DNA of 64,000 bases, taken from positions 1-64,000 of IMG/VR virus record IMGVR_UViG_3300040809_000996; one strand, given 5' to 3'. Source of the DNA: a virus. Positions 8,491 to 16,754 of the stretch are shown piece after piece. The position numbers were made by a program, and so were the translations under genes. How positions within the stretch are numbered: position 1 is the stretch's first letter; each line of letters starts with the position of its first letter. The notes under the pieces are model-generated. The model did no database searches and was not told where the DNA came from. It saw only the letters and a program-made list of their open reading frames with translations.

Positions 8491-10778
8491 TACAAATAAC
8501 CTCCAGAATTAATTATAGATTGTTCAAATTCATCTAATCCTCTCATTATGCCTTTTTCAGGATCTGCTTTTTGTTTTGTATCAACTCCTTCTTGATTTCT
8601 TATCCTAATCATTTTTAACTTTTGTGTAAATTTTCCTTCGGCAAAACTATGTACAACTGATATAACCTGATATATACCACTATATGCAGCAGTATCTTCT
8701 AAGCCAACACCATTGAAATCCATAAATCCATTATCAGCGTTTGTATCAAACGGTGTTCTAAAATTTACAATAATATGCACTTCACTATCTTGATAATTCA
8801 TTGTTCCGTCCTCATTTACATTTATAAACTCTTGACTAGGTATTGCATGGAAATTACCATACCCACTATCAGTTATAAAATAAGGATCACCCCAAATAGT
8901 CATAGTTGTGTTTACTAAATCAACTGGACTATTAAGAAGAGCATCGTTAAAATCTCTTGCAACTCCTGTGCTAAGTTTGTCTGGTTGCCCTCCGCCTACT
9001 GATCCTGTTTGTGTTTTTGGACTTTCTTCTGTCGATTTACTTCCTGACGAAGAATCTGTAGCAATATTACCCGGCACAGGTGGTCTGTGTTTTTGTGTCG
9101 AGACACCTGCCCTTGCATCTTCCTCGTCACTTTTTATACTACCTTTATCTATTCCGCCAAACGGTTGGGCTGCAAGATAGAATGCTTTATTAAAATTAAT
9201 ATCAAATTCAAGTACATTATCATTTACACCTGTAAAAATATAATTATATTCTTTTGCACATTGCTTTCGTAATGCAGCCGTAATACTAGGTTCTGAACTA
9301 GACTGGTATCTACTTATATGGGCTTTATACGGTACAACCCTGTAAACATACAACCTTGGAGGTTTTCCTGTGTTAATTTCTTGCGGTGTATCTTTTAAAT
9401 TATAAACTTCTACATCGACCCTGAACCAAGGTATCATTCCATATCCGTCCGGCTTTGCATCTGCAATTGTGCGACCATAATCGCTTAAAATAACTACTTC
9501 TTCTATAATTTCTTGTATCGTTGTTCCGGTTTTAAAAGTTAAAGTAGATAAATTGTCACTTACCTGTATTTTTCCTCTTTCAAAAATTCCATCTTTGTCA
9601 TCTAATTCGGTAAATCTTGGTCTGCCAAAAGGTTTTTTTGTTCCATCTAAAAATGAATCAACAAGTTTTCCCTTACCAATTGCATTATTTGTTTCAGCTG
9701 ATTCTGCAAATGTTCTTGCTATTTCTCCTAGATTACTCCTATTAACTGTTACACCCAAAATTGTCTGATCTGGATTATCTAAATCATCAACAAATTCTCC
9801 TAAACTTGCAGTATCTTTTTCATATACAGAAGACTGATACAAATTAGTTGTTTTTAAAGCACCTGGACTTTTATAATATAATGATGTTGTTTTTGTTCCA
9901 TCATTATCAGCAACTTCTCCTACTTTAAATGTAGAATCTGTCGCTTCTTTAGGAAAAATTATTACATATTCATTTGCTGTTGTTATTTCGCCTTTGCGTC
10001 TACGCTCTTGCTCTCGAGAATTAATAATAGAATGCAAACTATCTGCTCCTGTTTGCAAAATTTCTTTTACTGTTCTACCAGTTAATTTTACATCAGCTTT
10101 TAATGCCTGTACTTCGTCTAATTGTCCTTGTTCAGTCCACGGTATTGCTTTTATATTGTAAACACTACCACCTTCGGTTACATTAAAATTAATATCAACA
10201 AATTTAAAGGGCAGCAACCTGCGTAGATGTTTTTTTTCTAAATAATTTCCATCACTGTCCCATCCTTTAAATTCAACAGTTAATAAAAAAGGAGCTTCGA
10301 GATAATTTGACATTTCTCCTCTCGCCTTTTGAGCTGCTACTTTTAATTCTTGTAAAAAAAGTCCCATACTATAAGGTTCAGTAACATTGAAAGAAATACT
10401 TGTTGCATTTGATTGTTTAGTTTTCCTATTATGAGTTATCAAACTATTAATTTCTACATTATCTATAAAATACTCAACTTTACCAAGTGCCGCTTCTGGA
10501 GGTGTATCAACACCGTCTGCACCTCCTCCAGATCTTAAAATAACTATCTTAGGATCCGATTTCCTATAAGTTTCATTTGGTGCAGATGTTTCCTCATCTG
10601 TTAAAGCACTTAAGGTAAAAATATAATTATAACTGACAAAATCATCTAATTCATTTGGAAAAGGTAATGTAGGCTGAGCAGTTAACCTATCGTCATTACT
10701 GTCAATATTAATTGTTGCGGCTGATTCACCATTTCCTCCTGTGTTATTTGAGACTACTTGTATATCTGTATCAGCCAT
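8490..10778 (-). CDS. Baseplate hub protein (gp27-like position)
   Basis: A 762-residue protein directly upstream of the spike gene; the two genes share a single base. Its C-terminal part contains IYQVISVVHSFAEGKFTQKL and KMIRIRNQE (about residues 700-735), a pattern seen at the end of hub proteins that hold the spike (T4 gp27, gpD-type hubs). Earlier blocks YNYIFTLSALTDEE and FLLTVEFKGWDSDGNYL also look like phage hub and tail proteins. A low-complexity Ser/Gly/Thr/Lys linker sits near residues 565-600. T4 gp27 is only about 390 residues, so this would be an expanded version. The hub assignment is inferred from gene order and the C-terminal pattern; other structural roles remain possible. 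Confidence 0.6.
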   Translation of the reverse strand: MADTDIQVVSNNTGGNGESAATINIDSNDDRLTAQPTLPFPNELDDFVSYNYIFTLSALTDEETSAPNETYRKSDPKIVILRSGGGADGVDTPPEAALGKVEYFIDNVEINSLITHNRKTKQSNATSISFNVTEPYSMGLFLQELKVAAQKARGEMSNYLEAPFLLTVEFKGWDSDGNYLEKKHLRRLLPFKFVDINFNVTEGGSVYNIKAIPWTEQGQLDEVQALKADVKLTGRTVKEILQTGADSLHSIINSREQERRRKGEITTANEYVIIFPKEATDSTFKVGEVADNDGTKTTSLYYKSPGALKTTNLYQSSVYEKDTASLGEFVDDLDNPDQTILGVTVNRSNLGEIARTFAESAETNNAIGKGKLVDSFLDGTKKPFGRPRFTELDDKDGIFERGKIQVSDNLSTLTFKTGTTIQEIIEEVVILSDYGRTIADAKPDGYGMIPWFRVDVEVYNLKDTPQEINTGKPPRLYVYRVVPYKAHISRYQSSSEPSITAALRKQCAKEYNYIFTGVNDNVLEFDINFNKAFYLAAQPFGGIDKGSIKSDEEDARAGVSTQKHRPPVPGNIATDSSSGSKSTEESPKTQTGSVGGGQPDKLSTGVARDFNDALLNSPVDLVNTTMTIWGDPYFITDSGYGNFHAIPSQEFINVNEDGTMNYQDSEVHIIVNFRTPFDTNADNGFMDFNGVGLEDTAAYSGIYQVISVVHSFAEGKFTQKLKMIRIRNQEGVDTKQKADPEKGIMRGLDEFEQSIINSGGYL

Positions 10779-10779
10779 G

Positions 10780-11079
10780 TTAACCTAAATATTTTACTAA
10801 ATTTGACAATTTTGGTAATATAATTTCTACACCAGCTTCGATATCATAAACAGGATCCTGTATTATATCCATATTGCGTTGAGCAAAAACCCACCATAAA
10901 CCGTAATCTCCATATAAATCATATGCAAGTAAATCTGGTCGATGTGTATACTGAGGTTGTATCATATATCTAACATCATCTGATTCAGCTGGCACAGATC
11001 TAATTTCTAAAATATCTAGATATGTTCTATTGACAATTTCAGTTTTAATCCAAGGACTGTTGTTTTTATATTTTGACAT
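10780..11079 (-). CDS. gp53: Baseplate wedge protein gp53-like
   Basis: A 99-residue protein with the pattern of T4 gp53: RYMIQPQYTHRPDLLAYDLY, then GDYGLWWVFAQRNMDIIQDP, then a LysM-like end, YDIEAGVEIILPKLSNL. gp53 joins wedges together in the T4 baseplate. T4 gp53 is about 196 residues, so this is a compact form holding only the conserved core. It shares one base with the upstream gp48-like gene and is one base away from the hub gene, so it belongs to the same tightly packed operon. The WW pair and LysM-like tail are visible; the wedge role comes from the family. Confidence 0.75.
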   Translation of the reverse strand: MSKYKNNSPWIKTEIVNRTYLDILEIRSVPAESDDVRYMIQPQYTHRPDLLAYDLYGDYGLWWVFAQRNMDIIQDPVYDIEAGVEIILPKLSNLVKYLG

Positions 11080-11993
11080 TAAATAAATCCATACTTGCTT
11101 CGTGTTAAACTTCCACTTATAAAACTTTTTAAGCTGAATCGTTTTATATTCCTTCTACTATACATTGGAATTAGCGTTACTGATAAAGTACTTTTTGTAG
11201 GAACATGAGTTCCTCTCGTTCCTACCCTTTTAACAAAAATATAATCAACATCAGTTGGTAATTCAACTGTAAAATTACTAACTACAACAGGCACATCATT
11301 AAAAACATATTCTCCGAAACCATTTAATTTTATTACAGGAGGTGGAGCACCTACATTAGGTGTAGCTCCATAGGCCATTTTTGTGACACTTCGTAAATAA
11401 TGCACCATTGCTATCCAATATTTTCCATCTTCCATAGTTTCTACAGTAAAATCTCCTGTGATTGTGATATTATCTACCTGCGAATTTTGATATGCATAAA
11501 AAGGATAATTACTATGTATGGGTTTTATAGGAGTATAAGATGCAGAATTAGATAATATGATAGACGGAGTATATGGAAAAACTAAAGTATTATCAGTTAA
11601 AGTAAATGGTTTCATAATCGCTGCATCGCCAAATCCTGGAGCAATACTAAGTCGAACTCTCCAATCTGCATTTGCTGCTTCGGATACACCCCATGATGCT
11701 GAATCGTCACCACCGCCGTCCTCGGGCTCTCCGCCAATTGGCAATCCTACTGATCTTAAAAATTTTCCAAATGAAGATTCTGATACAGAATCAATTATAC
11801 CATTTCCTACATTTGATGCGGTTTCACTTACTGAATCCCATGCAGATCCAGCTAATTCTTTGCCCGAATCCAAAGCACCAGAAATAGCTTCCCCTGCTTT
11901 ATCTGCATATGGATCTAAATCTATTTCTAAAGGATTTCCACCTGTATTTGTAGGAGACGCACTATTTAACAAATTTTCTCTAATTTCACCCAT
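11079..11993 (-). CDS. gp48: Baseplate tail-tube cap protein (gp48-like)
   Basis: First gene of the leftward baseplate operon, 304 residues. The N-terminal 100 residues are low complexity (Gly, Ser, Asp). The rest is a compact beta domain with SASYTPIKPIHSNYPFYAYQ, NSQVDNITITGDFTVETMED and GEYVFNDVPVVVSNFTVELP, followed by STLSVTLIPMYSRRNIKRFS. This resembles the gp48/gp54 class that caps the baseplate and nucleates the tail tube. T4 gp48 is 364 residues. The start is supported by AAGGAG seven bases upstream on the minus strand, behind a late promoter. gp48 rather than gp54 is a judgement from memory of related marine phages; the general tube-cap class is likelier than the exact number. Confidence 0.65.
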   Translation of the reverse strand: MGEIRENLLNSASPTNTGGNPLEIDLDPYADKAGEAISGALDSGKELAGSAWDSVSETASNVGNGIIDSVSESSFGKFLRSVGLPIGGEPEDGGGDDSASWGVSEAANADWRVRLSIAPGFGDAAIMKPFTLTDNTLVFPYTPSIILSNSASYTPIKPIHSNYPFYAYQNSQVDNITITGDFTVETMEDGKYWIAMVHYLRSVTKMAYGATPNVGAPPPVIKLNGFGEYVFNDVPVVVSNFTVELPTDVDYIFVKRVGTRGTHVPTKSTLSVTLIPMYSRRNIKRFSLKSFISGSLTRSKYGFI

Positions 11994-12012
11994 TGGATAT
12001 ACTCCTTTAAAG

Positions 12013-12020
12013 TATTTATT
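12013..12020 (-). promoter_or_regulatory. T4-type late promoter for the baseplate operon
   Basis: Plus-strand TATTTATT reads AATAAATA followed by C on the minus strand. It is 20 bases upstream of the gp48-like start with an AAGGAG ribosome site in between. It shares two bases (12019-12020) with the -35 box of the rightward gp55 promoter. Confidence 0.7.
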
Positions 12021-12047
12021 GACTTTTTAAACTACATATATTATAAT
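12019..12047 (+). promoter_or_regulatory. Host sigma70-type early promoter for the gp55 operon
   Basis: TTGACT at 12019-12024 and a perfect TATAAT at 12042-12047 are separated by exactly 17 bases. Transcription would start near 12054, giving a leader of about 15 bases with GGAG before the gp55 ATG at 12069. This is the clearest sigma70 promoter in the window and fits early expression by unmodified host polymerase. Confidence 0.8.
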
Positions 12048-12068
12048 AAAAATTAATTTGGAGACTAA

Positions 12069-12863
12069 ATGAAAAAAACAAATTATCTTAACAATAAAGA
12101 TATATTATTAGAAATACATAAAAGTAAAAACACATTTTGTAGCTTTAGTTTACCAGAATATCATCAATATGATGCTATTTTGTCAAATATTAGTCAAATA
12201 GACGCTGAACTAATTAATATTGCAAAATCTAATAGAGCAAAAAGAATTAATCAAGATACAAAATTAAGCATTGATATTGAAAATATTCCCAACACTGATT
12301 TAGTTTTTAGAATTATGACGTTTGATCATATTCCCGACCAGCCCGGTCGAAAGAAAAATCCAAAAACTATTGCTGATCGAAAAATTAAATTAAATTTTCC
12401 TCCATTCCAACATTGGAAATTTAATGATAATAATGAATTAATTTGTATTGGAAAAAGTCATTGGAAAGGAGATTTATTTAGCGGATCTTTTTCACTTGAT
12501 CACGGTATTGCTACCGATAAACTTGCATTAATGTGGATGAAATTATGTGAAAGATATGCTACACGTGGTAATGTAAGAGGATATACTTATAATGATGAAA
12601 TGAGAGGTCAAGCAATCTTACAGTTAGCTCAGATTGGGTTACAATTTGACGAATCTAAAAGTCAAAATCCATTTGCATACTATACAGCAGCAGTTACAAA
12701 CAGTTTTGTTAGGGTAATTAATCTAGAAAAACGTAATCAAAACATACGAGATGATATTTTGGAAATGAATGATATGAATCCTAGCTACACTAGACAAGCA
12801 AATGATGAATGGGAAGTAGCTTTAAAAAGAGAAAAAGAATTCCAAGAAAACAATACATTCTAA
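12069..12863 (+). CDS. gp55: RNA polymerase sigma factor for late transcription, gp55
   Basis: gp55 replaces the host sigma factor and directs polymerase to late promoters of the TATAAATA type. The conserved sigma-like part occupies roughly residues 155-250: LMWMKLCERYATRGNVRGYT, NDEMRGQAILQLAQIGLQFD and AYYTAAVTNSFVRVINLEKR. T4 gp55 is 185 residues; this one is 264. The N-terminal half, with FDHIPDQPGRKKNPKTIADR and FPPFQHWKFND, is extra relative to T4. The start at 12069 has GGAG eight bases upstream and a sigma70 promoter just before it. The gene leads an operon with gp47 and gp46. Octamers fitting its expected target occur before many structural genes in this window. Confidence 0.88.
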   Translation: MKKTNYLNNKDILLEIHKSKNTFCSFSLPEYHQYDAILSNISQIDAELINIAKSNRAKRINQDTKLSIDIENIPNTDLVFRIMTFDHIPDQPGRKKNPKTIADRKIKLNFPPFQHWKFNDNNELICIGKSHWKGDLFSGSFSLDHGIATDKLALMWMKLCERYATRGNVRGYTYNDEMRGQAILQLAQIGLQFDESKSQNPFAYYTAAVTNSFVRVINLEKRNQNIRDDILEMNDMNPSYTRQANDEWEVALKREKEFQENNTF

Positions 12864-12869
12864 ATTTTT

Positions 12870-13880
12870 ATGTTTAAAAAAGCAGCAGTATTTACTGATA
12901 TACATTTTGGATTAAAAGGTAATAGTAAAATACATAACGATGATTGTGAAAATTTTGTTGACTGGTTTATCGAAACTGCAAAAGAAAATAACTGCGAAAC
13001 TGGAATATTTTGCGGAGATTGGCATCACAATCGCAACAGTTTAAATCTAACAACTATGCAGGCTACCCTCCGTAGTTTAGAAAAATTAGGTGCAGCATTT
13101 AATACTTTTTTTATTTTTACAGGTAATCACGATTTATATTACAAAGACAAGCGTGATGTAAGCTCTACTGACTTTGCTAGACATATAGAAGGTGTAGAAT
13201 TTGTAAACTCGTTTACGGAAATTGACGATGTTGCACTTGTACCCTGGTTAGTAGGAGATGAATGGAAGCTTATTGAGCAATGTAAATCCAAATACATGTT
13301 TGGACACTTTGAATTACCGCATTTTTATATGAATGCTATGGTAAAAATGCCCGAACATGGCGATTTACGACCTGAACACTTCAAAAATCAAGACCTTGTG
13401 TTCAGTGGTCATTTCCATAAACGTCAAAAACAAGGTAAGATACAGTATATTGGTAATGCATTTCCTCACAACTATGCAGATGCAGGTGACGATGAACGTG
13501 GTATGATGATATTTGATCGTGAAAATAACCTTGCACCTCAATATATTAATTGGTCAAATGCACCTAAGTATCGTACCACAACACTAAGTAAGCTACTAGA
13601 TCCACAAGCAAACATAATTAAACCAAATATGTATCTTAGGGTTACACTAGACTTACCAATATCATATGAAGAAGCACAATTTATTAAAGAAACTTATATA
13701 TCGCAATACAATTGTAGAGAAATTGTGCTAATTCCACAGAAACAGATTGAAGAAATATCAACAGAGCTAGATATTAGCCAGTTTGAAACAGTAGATGAGA
13801 TTGTTTCTAAAGAAATCAATGCTATCGACAGCGAAAACTTCAACAAAAACACACTGTTAGACATTTACAACGAATTATAA
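12870..13880 (+). CDS. gp47: Recombination endonuclease subunit gp47 (Mre11/SbcD-like)
   Basis: gp47 is the nuclease half of the gp46/gp47 complex, which resects DNA ends for recombination-dependent replication and helps degrade host DNA. All calcineurin-type metallophosphoesterase motifs are visible in order: D-x-H in FTDIHFG (residues 10-12), GDWHHN near 50, GNHD near 86 and GHFHKR near 179. The 336 residues match T4 gp47 (339). It follows gp55 by six bases and its stop overlaps the gp46 start (TAATG). The ribosome site upstream is weak, so translation may be coupled to gp55. The assignment is secure. Confidence 0.95.
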   Translation: MFKKAAVFTDIHFGLKGNSKIHNDDCENFVDWFIETAKENNCETGIFCGDWHHNRNSLNLTTMQATLRSLEKLGAAFNTFFIFTGNHDLYYKDKRDVSSTDFARHIEGVEFVNSFTEIDDVALVPWLVGDEWKLIEQCKSKYMFGHFELPHFYMNAMVKMPEHGDLRPEHFKNQDLVFSGHFHKRQKQGKIQYIGNAFPHNYADAGDDERGMMIFDRENNLAPQYINWSNAPKYRTTTLSKLLDPQANIIKPNMYLRVTLDLPISYEEAQFIKETYISQYNCREIVLIPQKQIEEISTELDISQFETVDEIVSKEINAIDSENFNKNTLLDIYNEL

Positions 13881-15655
13881 TGCCAATTAAAATAAAAGAC
13901 CTTACAGTTAAGAACTTTATGAGCGTTGGAAATCAAACGCAAGCAATAGATTTTAGCAAAGAACAATTAACACTAGTTTTAGGTGAAAACTTAGATCAAG
14001 GCGGTGACGATACTGGATCTCGTAACGGTACTGGAAAAACTACCATTATAAATGCACTATCATACGCATTATACGGACAGGCACTTACTAATATTAAGAG
14101 AAACAACTTAATTAACAAGACAAACAGTAAAGGAATGTTGGTTACATTACATTTTGAGAAGAATAATACCGACTACAGGATAGAAAGAGGTAGATCTCCA
14201 AATGTAATGAAGTTTTATATTAATAATCAAGAACAGGAAATAGTAGACGAGAGCCAAGGAGACAGTAGGAAGACACAAGAGGCTATAAATGAGCTACTTG
14301 GTATGAGTCATGACATGTTTAAACATGTTGTTGCACTTAATACCTATACGGAACCGTTCCTTAACATGCGACAGAATGATCAAAGAATGATTATTGAACA
14401 ACTGCTAGGTATTACACTGTTATCTGAAAAGGCAGAACGACTTAAAGAACAGGTACGAAGTACCAAAGAAGCTATATCCGAGGAAGAAGCACGGATTAGA
14501 GCAGTGCAAACCAGTAACGAACACATACAAGAAAGTATTGATAGCTTAAAACTAAAACAATCTGCCTGGAAAGCTCAAAAAGAAAAAGGAATCGGTAAAT
14601 TACAACGTAGCATTACCGAATTAGAAGAGTTAGACATTGAAAACGAGCTAAACTTACACACAAAACTCGCAGATTGGAATGAACACAACAACGCAATTAC
14701 AGCACTAAACAAGGAACGTGCTACATTGGAAAGCGCTCTATCTCGTGCAGATAAAACAGTTGATAAAGTCAAAAAGGATATTGAAGAATTAGAAACTGCT
14801 ATATGTTATGCGTGTAACCAACCTCTACATGCTGACAAAAAACAGGAAATGGTAGATAAAAAGTCCAAAGAATTAGAAGATGCTGTTACATATCAAACAG
14901 AAATCACAAGAAAATTAACAGATGTTGAACAAGGATTAACAGAAATTGGTGATATTAATGGCAGGCCTAACACTTTTTATGACACAGTTAAGGAAGCATA
15001 CGAGCATAAAGAAAATGTAGGTCAATTACGTAGTACACTAGAACGTACCTTAGCAGAAACAGATCCATACCAAGAACAGATTGAAGAATTGTCACAAACT
15101 GCACTACAGGACATTGTTTGGGATACTGTAAACACACTTACAGACTATAAAGAGCATCAAGAATTCCTATTAAAGTTGTTAACCAACAAGGATTCGTTCA
15201 TTAGGAAGAAGATTATTGATCAAAATCTTGCATATCTCAACAATAGGCTTACTTATTACCTAGATAGGCTAGGTTTACCACATCAAGTTACGTTCCAAAA
15301 CGATCTAGCAGTAGAAATTACCCAGCTTGGACAGGATTTAGACTTTGATAACCTTAGCAGAGGCGAAAGGAATCGATTAATACTTGGTATGAGCTTTGCA
15401 TTCCGTGATGTTTGGGAGAGTTTGTACCAAAACATTAATTTATTATTCATTGACGAACTTATCGACAGCGGGATGGACACTGCAGGAGTAGAAGGTTCAC
15501 TTGCAGTAATTAAAAAAATGGGTAGAGAACGAGAAAAAAATGTTTTCCTTATTAGTCACAAGGATGAACTAATCGGAAGAGTTAACCATGTGTTAAAAGT
15601 TATTAAGGAAAATGGATTTACATCTTACAGTAATGATTTAGAGGTGACAGTATGA
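13880..15655 (+). CDS. gp46: Recombination endonuclease subunit gp46 (Rad50/SbcC-like ATPase)
   Basis: gp46 is the ATPase partner of gp47 in DNA end processing. Motifs in order: Walker A GSRNGTGKTT near residues 46-55; a long coiled-coil region broken by a zinc hook, CYACNQ, near 308-313; the ABC signature LSRGERNRLILGMSFAF near 491; Walker B LLFIDELID near 521; and a late VFLISHKDEL block corresponding to the H-loop. The length (591) is close to T4 gp46 (560). The gene starts on the last base of gp47 and overlaps the next small gene by four bases, so the four genes look translationally coupled. The assignment is secure. Confidence 0.95.
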   Translation: MPIKIKDLTVKNFMSVGNQTQAIDFSKEQLTLVLGENLDQGGDDTGSRNGTGKTTIINALSYALYGQALTNIKRNNLINKTNSKGMLVTLHFEKNNTDYRIERGRSPNVMKFYINNQEQEIVDESQGDSRKTQEAINELLGMSHDMFKHVVALNTYTEPFLNMRQNDQRMIIEQLLGITLLSEKAERLKEQVRSTKEAISEEEARIRAVQTSNEHIQESIDSLKLKQSAWKAQKEKGIGKLQRSITELEELDIENELNLHTKLADWNEHNNAITALNKERATLESALSRADKTVDKVKKDIEELETAICYACNQPLHADKKQEMVDKKSKELEDAVTYQTEITRKLTDVEQGLTEIGDINGRPNTFYDTVKEAYEHKENVGQLRSTLERTLAETDPYQEQIEELSQTALQDIVWDTVNTLTDYKEHQEFLLKLLTNKDSFIRKKIIDQNLAYLNNRLTYYLDRLGLPHQVTFQNDLAVEITQLGQDLDFDNLSRGERNRLILGMSFAFRDVWESLYQNINLLFIDELIDSGMDTAGVEGSLAVIKKMGREREKNVFLISHKDELIGRVNHVLKVIKENGFTSYSNDLEVTV

Positions 15656-15888
15656 TAATTGACGATACGCATGACTTGCTTACAAAAGCATATATGGAAT
15701 ATTTTGTCGAAAATGAGAAGTTTGAGCGTAAATTATCACATAGGACTCACGCTTCAAGCCGGAGATCTTTAAGAAAGATAATTACTTTAGCAAAACAAAG
15801 ACAAAAAGAAATCCACGAGAAGTATGCCATCGAAAAGCAAATCAAAAGGCAAAGGGTTCGAGAGAGAAATAGCAAAGCATCTCTCTGA
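15652..15888 (+). CDS. Small basic protein of unknown function
   Basis: A 78-residue protein that starts in an ATGA overlap with the end of gp46. It begins MIIDDTHDLLTKAYMEYFVE and continues into a strongly basic, probably helical region rich in Lys, Arg and Gln. Its last 65 bases overlap the next gene in another frame. I do not recognise the family. The tight coupling to gp46 and the basic, alpha-helical composition would suit a nucleic-acid-binding accessory of the recombination operon, but that is only a guess from context. The four-base overlap is the main evidence that it is a real gene. Confidence 0.6.
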   Translation: MIIDDTHDLLTKAYMEYFVENEKFERKLSHRTHASSRRSLRKIITLAKQRQKEIHEKYAIEKQIKRQRVRERNSKASL

Positions 15889-16339
15889 AATGTATAATAA
15901 TTCATTTACAAGAGTTCCAGACAGTGGTGCTTTCACTGGCGGTAAAAACAATTATCGTCGAGAAACACTTACGGAAGGACAAGTACGAGCCCATAAAGGA
16001 GATATTATTCCTCCTGACCATTGGAAATACTTTAATGCAGAGTGTAAAAACTATGCAGGATTTCCCTTCCATCAATTACTCACTAAAGGCCCCATACCAC
16101 AACTTGAAAACTGGCTACAACAAACACTTGAGGCAGCAGACCAAGGCGATGTGAACATCCTCTTTATGAAATTTGACCGAATAGGCAAATATATCGCATA
16201 CCAATTACCACAAAACTTCAAAACTAACAGGCACTTAGACTACACAGACAAGGCTAACAACACTTGGAGACTTACAGGTTACAATGACTTCTTTGAATTG
16301 AACAAAGAAGCATTTGAATCCTGTTGTACAGGCGCTTAA
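15824..16339 (+). CDS. PD-(D/E)XK-type nuclease, possible Holliday-junction resolvase-like
   Basis: A 171-residue protein with the layout of a restriction-like nuclease core: KGKGFEREIAKHL near residues 8-20, a Gly-rich loop GAFTGG near 37, the acidic residue in KGDIIPP near 58, and the E-x-K element in FNAECKNYAGF near 71-80. In this superfamily the D and E-x-K residues bind metal and cut DNA; the N-terminal FERE helix resembles archaeal resolvases and VRR-type nucleases. It is the last gene of the gp55-gp47-gp46 operon, which fits a recombination or DNA-degradation role. The exact substrate is unknown. Its last 50 bases also form two strong hairpins that continue into the non-coding region downstream. 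Confidence 0.7.
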   Translation: MPSKSKSKGKGFEREIAKHLSEMYNNSFTRVPDSGAFTGGKNNYRRETLTEGQVRAHKGDIIPPDHWKYFNAECKNYAGFPFHQLLTKGPIPQLENWLQQTLEAADQGDVNILFMKFDRIGKYIAYQLPQNFKTNRHLDYTDKANNTWRLTGYNDFFELNKEAFESCCTGA

Positions 16340-16735
16340 GGCTATATACGAGACATTGTTTGATTAGGGTTGCCTAATCCATCTTGAGGTGTTGTTTGTA
16401 CACAACACCGGATACTGGTGCGTCTCACTCACGATAACCCCTAAAAACCTCTAGCACTAGGAACGAAGCAGAGGATAGTGTAAGTTTAACTTACATGATG
16501 TCGGTGTAGGTAAGGGAAAGGCAGGAGCCCTTGGGGTCGTACAAAACACCTACTTCATAGTCACGGCAAATGCAACTCACATGAAACATTTTCTAAAAGA
16601 CTTGGAACCTTTGTACAGGTTCCGTCTGACCAAAACAATCTACATGAACCATCAATTGATTCTAATTTATTAATGCTAGAAGAAATGTGTTAGAGCGTAA
16701 GCGAAAACACTAATGAGCGTAGCTCATTACATAAA
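16288..16735 (+). ncRNA. Candidate structured RNA (hairpin-dense, GC-rich intergenic region)
   Basis: The 415 bases between the nuclease and the next gene hold no reading frame of note but many stems. Two 60-base lines reach 48% and 52% GC, against about 30-33% in neighbouring genes. Helices: 16288-16295/16303-16310 and 16320-16324/16328-16332 (inside the nuclease 3' end); 16350-16354/16122+ paired as GAGAC at 16350-16354 with GTCTC at 16422-16426, closing two hairpins at 16362-16379 and 16388-16409; 16480-16485/16489-16494; 16506-16511/16548-16553 enclosing 16512-16516/16528-16532; an 11-pair stem at 16598-16627 with a two-base bulge; a GTAA-tetraloop hairpin at 16687-16710; and an 8-pair stem at 16711-16729. 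CCTCT/AGAGG and CACTA/TAGTG (16448-16480) interleave, so they are alternatives or a pseudoknot. No tRNA, tmRNA or group I intron core was recognised. Confidence 0.6.
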
Positions 16736-16737
16736 TA
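16730..16737 (+). promoter_or_regulatory. T4-type late promoter (CATAAATA)
   Basis: CATAAATA matches the NATAAATA late box. It lies directly after the last hairpin of the structured region and 17 bases before the TTG start at 16755, with GGATAGGAG between them. Confidence 0.55.
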
Positions 16738-16754
16738 TAGGATAGGAGAATGTT

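Noticed and set aside
11557-12030. 157-codon plus-strand frame antisense to the gp48-like gene
   Set aside because: It mirrors a Gly/Ser/Asp-rich part of the gene on the other strand, crosses the promoter region and shows no family pattern.
16340-16750. tRNA, tmRNA, RNase P RNA or group I intron
   Set aside because: No cloverleaf with a T-loop motif, no tmRNA end sequences, no RNase P core and no intron P7-type core could be found; flanking genes are intact.
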